From: Mesostigma viride
Taxonomy: Eukaryota; Streptophyta; Mesostigmatophyceae; Mesostigmatales; Mesostigmataceae
Assembly: GCA_009746045.1 (NCBI GenBank)
Contig: RPFO01000080.1
Coordinates: forward strand, 299,366 to 363,365
Direction: 5' to 3'
DNA length: 64,000 nt
Position 1 is the first letter of the stretch. Every line of letters begins with the position of its first letter. Positions 38,283 through 48,300 of this stretch are shown here, one piece after another. The notes beneath the pieces were generated by a model. The model had not been told where the DNA came from and did no database searches. It worked only from the letters and a program-made list of their open reading frames with translations. Made by a program: the position numbers and the translations under genes.

Positions 38283-39611
38283 CAGTGAACAGCCATACGC
38301 AATACGCAGCCATACGGGGCCCTTGTGTATGGTGTATAATACGCCATACGGGGTATAATACGCAAACCATACGGGGACTCTTGAAAATGCTGTTTTTTGC
38401 ATGGTTCAGGGGGTTCTTCAACATTCTGACCAATCAGGCATGTTTTTTGTGTGTTCTTGCAACACCACTTGCCTTTATTTAACACATCATCACATAATAT
38501 TGCCGTTGCCGTCGCTGCATGCCTACAAATACAAGCATTGTACATCTGTTGTTATTAATAATGTCTGTAAATAGCACACGGTCAGTCGGCCAACTTGCCA
38601 AAAGTAATAAGACATTGTGCCAGAAACAGACATCTTGCCTACTCGTGGTAGGCCACCATGCAATATTGATCTACATGAAGCAAGAATCCATACGGGCTGC
38701 CAACAATGTGGCTAGCGTGCAGGATACCATGCATGCCAGCAACCCGACCCAGCTTCCCTAAACCATTAACACATATGGTACGGTGGCTGGCTAGCAGCAG
38801 CCTGCATGGCTAAATAAGGCATTTATGTGCATCGCGAGTAACACCAAATACCCCGCAGCCTGCGACGTAATGCCTCCGGCGGCCTCTTGCACTCGCTCAC
38901 TCTTGCCTCCTTCGCGTACGTAGCGCCCATGATATGGCGGGTGCTAGCCTTGCTCGGGTGGTAGAACCCGAGAATTCTGCATCCAAAAGTGTGCACGTCA
39001 CTTAGCTTGTAGTTACCTGTCGGCTGCCCTTTCTTGTTGAGAGTCTGTTCTTTCACGATGTGTGTCCAGACAGTCTCGAATACGGCCTGCATCTCGTCGG
39101 CCCAGTCATCATCGTGTTCCATAGACCCACACCATCACCGTCGCTAGCCATGGTGCCTGGATGTCAATTGTGCTACGATTAAATGTTAGGTGCCAGATGC
39201 GCGCCCTTGTTGGCAGACAACATAACTTCGTCACCTAATTTCCTCGTCCTTCGTCTCCTAGACCCTAGTCCGACACGCAGCAATCTGCAGCAATGCACGT
39301 ACAGTCGTACATGCACGGCCAGCTTGGCACCTGCATGTCGTTTATTTGTCGCGGAGTTCCAGGTCGCCTAGATACAGTCTAGTTCCGGCTCCACTGCCGT
39401 CCAAAATGATGCCAGAAGCTACTTCGAACGCGGTTCATACGCAAAAAATACGCAAAAAATACGCAAAAAATACGCAAAAAATACGCAATACGCAAAAAAT
39501 ACGCAAACCATACGCAGTGCGTATTTTTTTTCCCATACCCATACGGAAATCTTGCGTATGGCGTATAATACGCGCCATACGGCGTATTATACGCCGTATG
39601 GCTGTTCACTG
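38283..39611. mobile_element. hAT-type non-autonomous DNA transposon
   Basis: 1,329 bp with perfect 17-bp terminal inverted repeats CAGTGAACAGCCATACG, flanked by the 8-bp duplication atcccacg (38275-38282, 39612-39619). An 8-bp duplication and CAGTG-type ends are diagnostic of hAT. Subterminal zones (38295-38375, 39440-39600) are full of 'aatacgc/catacgg' motifs, as expected for transposase binding sites. No hAT transposase is recognised; the longest frame (39122-38823, minus, 99 aa) matches nothing I know. The unoccupied site exists in LINE-A copy 4 at 41411-41418. Confidence 0.92.
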
Positions 39612-40207
39612 ATCCCACGGGGACTCACTACCTTGCCTGCATGGGGGGCCAACAGAATCAGAATTGGTATTTGTATTTGCACACTGTCCTCCTGACGGTG
39701 GTGCTCGCCATGATTCGGTCGGTTTTCCCCCACGCGAACATCCGGTCCGAGGATGCGGATGGCGCTGCCTTCTATTCCCCCAACCACCGGCCTGACATCG
39801 TGGTGCTGGACTTTGAGGGGGGTGGCCGGCATCTGCTTATTGACGTTTCGGTGGCGCGGCCCTTGGCTCTTAGCCACGTGGCTGGGGCCTCCCTCACGGC
39901 AGGTTACACGGCGGACCGGGCGGAGCGGGCCAAGCTCCTGGCCTACGGCGACGTCGGGCACCATCGTGTGGTGCCCTTTGTCCTGGAGGAGTTTGGGGCC
40001 ATGGGGCCCCTGACCTCCGCCTTCTTCAAGGAGTGTTGCCGGCTCCGGGAGGACCGGCTGGACCTGGAGGGCCAGCGGGCCCCATGGTCGGCGCGGACCT
40101 GGACGTCATATTGGCGTCAGCGCTTGTCGGTGGCGCTGACTCGGGCCATGGCTGACATCATGCTCCGCCGTACGCGGGCTGATTTTGCGGTGCAGCAGGG
40201 CTATTAG
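39612..40207 (+). pseudogene. LINE-A protein, C-terminal part with REL endonuclease
   Basis: Continues the finger (GTHYLAC), then 'SPNHRPDIVVLDFEGGGRHL' and 'LIDVSVARPLAL' (R-P-D-x15-D, restriction-like endonuclease), 'GYTADRAERAKLLAYGD', and a C-terminal 'YWRQRLSVALTRAMADIMLR'. Open to the TAG at 40207, so the sequence decayed little before the hAT landed. Confidence 0.82.
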
Positions 40208-40352
40208 GTTCCTCCCGTTAGGCGTTTCCATTGGTCTTATCGTAGTATAGAGCTTTGACATGGCTCTGTATATAGGTTTATAGCTGGGCGTTTGCTTTGG
40301 TTTGAGTGATTTCACTCTGCTGTAAGTAATTATATTTTTAATATATATATAG

Positions 40353-42150
40353 AGGATATCTGCCTTCTGGGCCCTGTGCCGGACACCACCGCGGCTCTGC
40401 TGGCACTGCAGACCGCGGTGGCCGACATCAACCTCCAGTTGACCCTGGCCAAGTGCGCGGTGTACTCGCCCCAAGGTGATTGCTCCGGCTTTCCGCCCCA
40501 GCTCTTGGGCCGGGACGAGCGCCTCCATGGGTTGGATGTCCTCGGCGTTCCGGTTGGCGACCCCGCGTTTGTCATCGATGCTCTGCGGGCCGCCCTCGAG
40601 GCCCGCACTGAGGTACTGCCCTTGATTGCGCGCCTTCATGATTCGCAGACCAAGGGTCTGCTTCTGTGGTTTTGCGCTCACCCTCGCGTCGTTCACTGGC
40701 TCCGGGGCGCTCTTCCGGCTCAGGTCCGGCTGGCCGCCGAGGGCCACGACGAACGCATCCAGTCGGCCTTGGCGCAGCTGGTCCCGGGCCCCGACCTCCC
40801 GCCACATGCTATTCGCATTGCCTCCCTGCCTGCACGGATGGGTGGCTGTGGTCTGACTCGTGCCGCCCGGCTGGCCCCAGCAGCATTTTTGGGCTCCGTC
40901 GCTCAGTCGTGGGCGGAAAGCTGCCGGCTCATGCCCCTTTTGGCAACGGCAGCGCCTGACCTCCTGGACCCCAGCAGCCCTTTGCCCTTCGTCACCGCCA
41001 TCCACTGAGGAGGCCTATGCCATGAGATCCAGCAGGCCTGTTCTCCCGTCCGTGCCGCTCAGGAGGTACAGCGCCACCTCCCTCGCGGCACTCCCTCGGT
41101 CGCCTCCGTTCAATCTCCCGCCGCATTCCCTGCTCGCGTCATCGATAAACACCAGAAAACCTACGCGGGTATTCTGCACACGGCTGATTGGATGGCTCTT
41201 TTCGCGGACCTCAACGCCCAGGGACGTGCGTGGCTGTTCTCGCTTTCCTTGCGGAGTGTGGGCTCGGCGTACCTTCGTGCTCTTCCCATGGCCCCCCCAT
41301 TCGCCTTGGCTCCCAGCCACTGTACTCGGTGGCGCTCCGGCACCAGCTATTTGCCCCGCAGCCTCTTGTTCCGGCCGGGCGGCCTTGTGGTAGCTGTGGG
41401 CAGCCGCTGGATCCCACGGGGACTCACTACCTTGCCTGCATGGGGGGCCAACAGAATCAGAATTGGTATTTGTATTTGCACACTGTCCTCCTGACGGTGG
41501 TGCTCGCCAGGATTCGGTCGGTTTTCCCCCACGCGAACATCCGGTCCGAGGATGCGGATGGCGCTGCCTTCTATTCCCCCAACCACCGGCCTGACATCGT
41601 GGTGCTGGACTTTGAGGGGGTGGCCGGCATCTGCTTATTGACGTTTCGGTGGCGCGGCCCTTGGCTCTTAGCCACGTGGCTGGGGCCTCCCTCACGGCAG
41701 GTTACACGGCGGACCGGGCGGAGCAGGCCAAGCTCCTGGCCTACGGCGACGTCGGGCACCATCGTGTGGTGCCCTTTGTCCTGGAGGAGTTTGGGGCCAT
41801 GGGGCCCCTGACCTCCGCCTTCTTCAAGGAGTGTTGCCGGCTCCGGGAGGACCGGCTGGACCTGGAGGGCCAGCGGGCCCCATGGTCGGCGCGGACCTGG
41901 ACGTCATATTGGCGTCAGCGCTTGTCGGTGGCGCTGACTCGGGCCATGGCTGACATCATGCTCCGCCGTACGCGGGCTGATTTTGCGGTGCAGCAGGGCT
42001 ATTAGGTTCCTCCCGTTAGGCGTTTCCATTGGTCTTATCGTAGTATAGAGCTTTGACATGGCTCTGTATATAGGTTTATAGCTGGGCATTTGCTTTGGTT
42101 TGAGTGATTTCACTCTGCTGTAAGTAATTATATTTTTAATATATATATAG
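40353..42150 (+). mobile_element. LINE-A copy 4, 5'-truncated, head-to-tail with copy 3
   Basis: Begins at the YLDD box equivalent (gatatctgccttctgggc) with no spacer after the TA tail of copy 3. It carries the small insertions around 41004-41025, one creating an in-frame TGA, and a further frameshift near 41320 and 41620. It ends in the same 3' UTR, hairpin and TA tail at about 42150. Confidence 0.85.
40376..42005 (+). pseudogene. LINE-A RT end plus REL endonuclease, broken
   Basis: Open from 40376 ('LLALQTAVADINLQLTLAKC', the post-YLDD palm/thumb) to a TGA at 41006-41008. It then continues in the original frame ('QACSPVRAAQEVQRH') and, after shifts, through the CCHC finger (about 41395-41440) and RPD motif (about 41590) to the C-terminus at 42005. 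One base is lost in the gggg run near 41617 compared with copy 3. Confidence 0.8.
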
Positions 42151-44450
42151 AATTGAACGCGAGTTCTGGGAGTGTACGCACCACGTCCGCACGAACTGTT
42201 TACGTACTTGTCACACACATTGATCAACCCCATGCACTGACTTCTGTCCAGTGTGTGTACGGCTAGTACGGCAATACGCCAAGCCTCGGCGTATTATTAT
42301 CGCGTATTACACGCAATACGGCAATATGCCAACCCCCCCCCCCCGTATTGTATAATACGGCGAATTTACCGTAAAATACGGCGAACTAACTCACACTGCT
42401 TCTGTCCCCTAAGCAGCGTGGGTTTCTAGCAAGAATACGCGCCTTGTCGGGCAATGAAAACTGCTCACAGCCCAGGCCATGAAAGCCGCTGTGGCATGGG
42501 TTCAAACCTACTCACAATGTGACGCAGTCTAAGCGTAAATTAGTTGACTGGACCCTACTTTGCACAGCTACACTTTCTTATCTTGTGTGTACACTTGCAG
42601 GCCATGCCACAGAGAGCCGCAGGAGCTGCTGCATTGCTGCATGCATGGGGCCCCATGAAACCTGGGAGCGGGGAGCCTACTGCCAAGTCTGGCCTACTAG
42701 ATAGCTATGCAGAACCGGGCCATGAATGGCAGCAACAGAGAAGGCGCCACGTGGAAGAGAAGACCACACACGTGGGTTTGCAGCAGCTCAAAAGTGAGAT
42801 AGTAGAACCTGAAAGGATCCAGGAAATACAAATAAATAAAAAAGAAACATATTTCCTGAAGGTAGAAGGTAAGATAGTAGAACGTGCGCGCATCCAAGCA
42901 AAAATGAATAAACGACGATTGGTCATTTAGGCAACCCAAATAGAGACAATTAACATCACATATTAATGCACCCACAGTGAGTACGTGCAGGTCGCCCATG
43001 AAGGTTCCGAATGTGCTAGACAGTGCTCAATGGTGGAGGGAACGAAGGCACCACACTACATGGCTAGTAAGTGTCAACCATCATCATCATCGTTCGAAGA
43101 ATAGGAGGCAACGACACGTGCGCTGTTCATATGTAATTTCATCTGGCCATGAGGGGAAACAATGAACTGCAAGTACATACTTAGCGTCTGCCTTTGCGAC
43201 GTGCCAACGTGTCTAAGTTTCAGTCAAGTTCATAAAGACACACGTACCTTGCACACACATTACACACATTACTTATATCATCACACGCATACCTTGACGG
43301 TGCACCTTGCACACACATTACACACATTACTTACACACACATTACACACATTACTTACATCACTACACACATTGACGGTACACCTTGCACAAACATAAGT
43401 CACACTACTTACATCTTTACACACATACCTTGACGGTGCCCCTTGCCCACACATTACTCACATTACTTACATTATTACACACATACCTTGAAGGTACACC
43501 CTATGCAGTCTTGCGGCGTGCCAGTGTGCACAAGTTTTGGGTTCGGCAATCCGCCAAGATACACATATAAACGTTGCGCGCGTACATCTTGCAGGTATAC
43601 CTTGTGCTTGCTTCCGCAACCAGTGTCGAATGCCATATCAGTTTGAGTCCCTGATGCACACACTGTGCCAGGTGTCATGATGCACTGGGCCCCCTAGCAC
43701 GACGGCAATGCACTCCTTGAGGGACCTCCGGCGGTCACTGCAGAAACATTGAAGCCCCTAACTGCTACTAGCTCCTAACTCCTTGGTGGACCTCTGGCTA
43801 AAGCCCAGGCCTTTGATCGGACCCAAGGCCACTGGTTTGGGCGCTCCGTGCGTGGGCGCTCCATGTTCCAAATCAAGCATCAGAACTGTGGATAGGATCC
43901 CTTCATACAAGATGGGTCGCCCTCGCAAAGCCAAGTAGCATTGTCACGGTCTTTCTATCACGGTCACTGTAATAGCCACCACTAGAACTGGACCTTTAAG
44001 ACAAAGGCAGCGCCCAAACAGAGCCTAGTCCCAGTCATCAGCACTGGAATGCTAATGATGCCTACGCAGTAATCTCATGGTTTACCGATGCCATGCAGTA
44101 ATCTATTAAACTAACTATGGTTTACTGATGATTAACTATGATGATTAACTATGGTTTACCGATGCCATGCAGTAATCTATTAAACTAACGATGCTGCGCA
44201 GCGACGAGGAGAAAAGGCAGAGGCCCCTCCCCCTCCCCTTGCTCTCCCCCTCTCAATCCAGAGACTCAATTGGGGCTCACTCATGAGAGCAAAGGCCAGC
44301 GTAGAGCAAAGGCTAGCAGGGGGCAAATGCCAGCGCAGAGCAAAGCCAACGCCGGATTCGGTTAAAGAGACTCAAACATCATGTTTGAGGCTCATCATGC
44401 GACCGGAGTGACTGCAAGCCAAAGAGGCAGACTCGGCCATTCGACTCTAC
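42151..44450. other. Unassigned stretch with decayed repeats
   Basis: 42240-42390 is rich in 'aatacggc/cgtatta' motifs and a run of about 13 C, reminiscent of hAT subterminal repeats. An open frame at 42544-42930 has no recognisable domain. 43240-43500 is a minisatellite of 'cacacattacacacattact' and 'acataccttgacggt' units. 44090-44190 contains two copies of a 'gatgccatgcagtaatctat' segment. No gene is called; the last exon of the PIG-G gene might lie in the 44200-44620 part. Confidence 0.4.
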
Positions 44451-44624
44451 ACTTACTACACTTACTTTGGCGCGAACATGCTCCCCTATGTCCCCATGAA
44501 ATGTGTGTGACAACACCAGCATCTTCGGCGCAATAAGACTACTTTGGCGCGAGCATGCTGTTCTATGAAACAAGTGCCCTGTGTGTGATGGTACAAGCAT
44601 GTGTTTGCTGCACATAAGACTTAC

Positions 44625-45349
44625 TTTGGCGCGAACACGCTTCCTATGAAGAGATGCCCTCGCAGCGCCACCAGCACAAGTCCAAAAAAGGCCAGCGCCC
44701 CACTCTGCGCCGCCGCCGTGACCGCCCAGTGGGCCAGGCCGCACGAAAGGAGCGGCCGGCAGGGCGGGCCAGCGACCCTGGCATCGCCTTGCCGATGCCG
44801 CTGCAGCAGATGGTCGCGCCTAGTCAACCCTGGTTGCTCCTGGCATTCCTCGCTAGCTAGACACGGCCCCAAGCTCACGCAAGGTAGAGGACCTGCACGA
44901 TCCCCGCATTGTCCGCATTGTCCATGACTGCATCCGCTCTCGTCTACCGTCCACGGAGGTGACTGCAGCCCCGACGGCTCTTGACTCAGCTCCACATGGT
45001 GTGTGCCATCTGGGGGAATGGGACAGACATCTAATCCCGGACAGGTGTCACGTTGGCCGTTCGGGGACGATGCGCAGGCCCTTGACGATGGAAATTCATC
45101 GCATCCTCGACAGCCATCCGACCTTGAGCAGCCACCCGATTGCTGTGGACCATTATGCGGGAAACTGGTGGCTCGAGCGCGCTGGTGGAGTTTATCCGTG
45201 GCCTCCCATCTTGCGTGCAGCCTGTGCGCAAGCCAGCTGGCGTGGCTGAGCGCTGCAAACAAGGACGCGAGAATCTGCGATGAGAACGTGCTGAGGAAGC
45301 AGATGACCTCGGCAGCCGTCATGTCGGTTCCGCTGGCTGAGTCGAGGCC
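44625..45349 (-). CDS. PIGG: PIG-G exon: C-terminal membrane helices and FAPK end
   Basis: GLDSASGTDMTAAEVICFL, then a hydrophobic segment, a low-complexity middle, 'SGALAFFGLVLVALRGHLF' and 'IGSVFAPK', the family's hLFvWsVFaPK end. Donor GTAAGTC at 44624; two more copies of this exon end and donor lie at about 44545 and 44465. Confidence 0.85.
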
Positions 45350-48300
45350 CTGCATGATGGGTGAATCAAAGTTGAATAAGGAAGATAACATACTACAGTA
45401 GTCAGTTGGGTGAATCAAAGTTGAATAAGGAAGATAACATCCACAGTAGTCAGTTGGGTGAATCAAAGTTGAATAAGGAAGATAACATACTACAGTAGTC
45501 AGTTGGGTGAATCAAAGTTGAATAAGGAAGATAACATACTACAGTAGTCAGTTGGGTGAATCAAAGTTGAATAAGGAAGATAACATCCACAGTAGTCAGT
45601 TGGGTGAATCAAAGTTGAATAAGGAAGATAACATCCACAGTAGTCAGTTGGGTGAATCAAAGTTGAATAAGGAAGATAACATACTACAGTAGTCAGTTGG
45701 GTGAATCAAAGTTGAATAAGGAAGATAACATACTACAGTAGTCAGTTGGGTGAATCAAAGTTGAATAAGGAAGATAACATCCACAGTAGTCAGTTGGGTG
45801 AATCAAAGTTGAATAAGGAAGATAACATACTACAGTAGTCAGTTGGGTGAATCAAAGTTGAATAAGGAAGATAACATACTACAGTAGTCAGTTGGGTGAA
45901 TCAAAGTTGAATAAGGAAGATAACATCCACAGTAGTCAGTTGGTTGAATCAAAGTTGAATAAGGAAGATAACATACTACAGTAGTCAGTTGGGTGAATCA
46001 AAGTTGAATAAGGAAGATAACCTACACAGTAGTCAGTAGTGTACTAACATGATTACATATGTACTAATGTGATACACATGTGTACTAATATGATAACATA
46101 CTACAGTAGTCAGTAGTGTACTAACATGATTACATATGTACTAATATGATACCCATGTGTACTAATATGATAACATACTACAGTAGTCAGTAGTATACTA
46201 ATATGATTAGGGTATGAACAACGTTGCCGCTGGCCGAGTCGAGGCCCTGGACCGTATCAGGTGGCACGAGTTGTTCAAGGGAGATAACATACTATCAGAG
46301 TATTTTATCAACAGGGAGTAAACAACGTTGCTGCTGGCAGAGTCGAGGCTGCATCAGCTACTAGGGGGCAGTAACAAAAGAAATTGCCTTAACAAAAGAG
46401 GGCGTGTACAGGCCCTATACTATAGGGCATGAGCACGTGATGCCTCTGCCGAATGCAAAGCCCTGCTTTGATCGAAGACACATGAAGAAAGAGTGTTAAG
46501 ACTGTGCGAAGGTCATTAATGACGTTGTTAGTCGCGGATTTGATGCACTGTATCGGTTAGAAAAAATTTGACAGTGATGAAATATAAATGTTGAAAATAT
46601 ATGGTACTAAGTGTTAATGCAGCGTGAGGCCCTTATGCGGTTAGAGATATACGTATATGGGTTATGCAAGGGGCTATTTGCAGTTATATAGAAATAGACT
46701 AGGTGTAGGTTAATCATATGCAAATGCCAATAGTTGGGCTACCGTATAAGAATATGATCGAAACATGTAGGGTAAATAAAACAAGAACACCAGCTTGATG
46801 CATGTAGGTATAGTACAACAGAGCTTGTCTAGGTCATAAAAAATTTCAAGTATTCCCTCCATGCCATGTATCCCTATTACATATAATTCCCTATGAATCA
46901 CTTTAGTTTAATCCCACCAAACCACCAATCCCTATGACATATAATTCTTTATAATCACTTTAGCTTAACCCCTCCAAACCACAAGTGGCAACGCAATGTC
47001 AATGGTCGTGACACTGCTCAAGGTTCGGTACCTGAGGACCCACAGGCCTGCCGTTCCATGGGCAGGCAAGGCAGTACGTGTCCCCCATGATTAGGTCGGC
47101 CTACATGCGCGCAAGTGCGGTAAGTATTAGCACACAAACTTTATAGCACACAGGCCGGGGAAGCGTGCTTCCGTACCAGGAGCGGGGACACGATGTCCAC
47201 CGTCGCAAAGCTGTTGGTGTTGCCCAGGCCGAAGAACGCCGCGTGGCCCATCCCCTGGAAGAGGAGCACCTGAAGGTGAGTCCAGGCAAGACACGAGGCA
47301 AGACAAAGGTGTTAAGGCGTTGCTGTTACATGGACATGAGAAATCGGTGCTAGACTGACATGAGAACTGATGGACGATAAAACGCAGTGAAAGAGGTCAT
47401 GGAAGGGATGAAGGTTTCCCTGTTGAAATAACTGCATTCTGCATCTAATTATATTCTACATCATAAACAACCCTGTTGAGATCACTGTAGTCCATGTCTA
47501 TAGTATACACATAATTCTGCGCCGTGTAATTTCCTTGCCCTTCAACCCTTGCTCCGACTCATCCCTCATCCCGCTACCACACCGTTTATGCCACGTCTCC
47601 ATCGTCTAGATGGGGTGATCAGCTCAGAGGGGTTTAGGGTTTAGGGTTTAGGGTTTAGGGTTTAGGGTTTAGGGTTTAGGGTTTAGGGTTTAGGGTTTAG
47701 GGTTGCACTGATGGGGTGATCAGCTCAGAGGGGGCCAAGCACACTCGCAATGCCCTTCCATCATTGCCAGTGCTTTACGCACTGGTACAAGCATGGGCAG
47801 GAGCACAATGCAAGCCCCCTCTTCTTTGGGTTCCAGTGTCCCATTGAGCGTCCCAGGAAGAGGACGGGGAGGGGTATACGAGGAAGAGGAAGGGGACGGG
47901 AAAGGGGAGGACTGTCCCCATGAAGTGGAAAGGGCAACATGTTCACGTTCCAACCCTCAATCCGACTGGGCGAGCTCCATGCCTTCACCCGGTTCTTTCA
48001 CCCGGTTCAAAGTGTGGGGGGGAAAGGATGGTAGGGATGCATGGTTTTACGACACAGGGGAGCAAGAAAAACAGGTGACACAAATGGAGTAGTGCCTACA
48101 TCACAGTGTTTAAATGGGGTCCCGCACAGGAGTTCAGAGGCCATGATTAGATTGGGAGAAGAGTGGGCCGCGAATAAAATAGGCTAAAAGACAGAGCCTT
48201 CAATCCCGAGTGATCAAACATATTTACCAAGTATGTTTGCCTGCACGCCCACAAAGTACGTATGCATTACGTTTGCCTGCACACCCACGTACCGCCTCCC

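Larger units (their letters stand above)
37412..40352 (+). mobile_element. LINE-A copy 3, split by a hAT element
   Basis: 5'-truncated after the RT YLDD box. It starts right after 'gcatatatatat', runs 37412-38282, and resumes at 39612-40352 after the hAT insertion. Removing the insertion and one 8-bp duplicate restores a single open frame from the thumb region to the stop at 40207. The 3' UTR holds hairpin GAGTG-ATTT-CACTC and a TA-rich tail. Confidence 0.88.

Noticed and set aside
45355-46035. CRISPR-like regularly spaced repeats
   Set aside because: Whole units are tandem copies with no unique spacers, and the genome is eukaryotic; it is a minisatellite. The same holds for 52135-52685 and 63218-63520.
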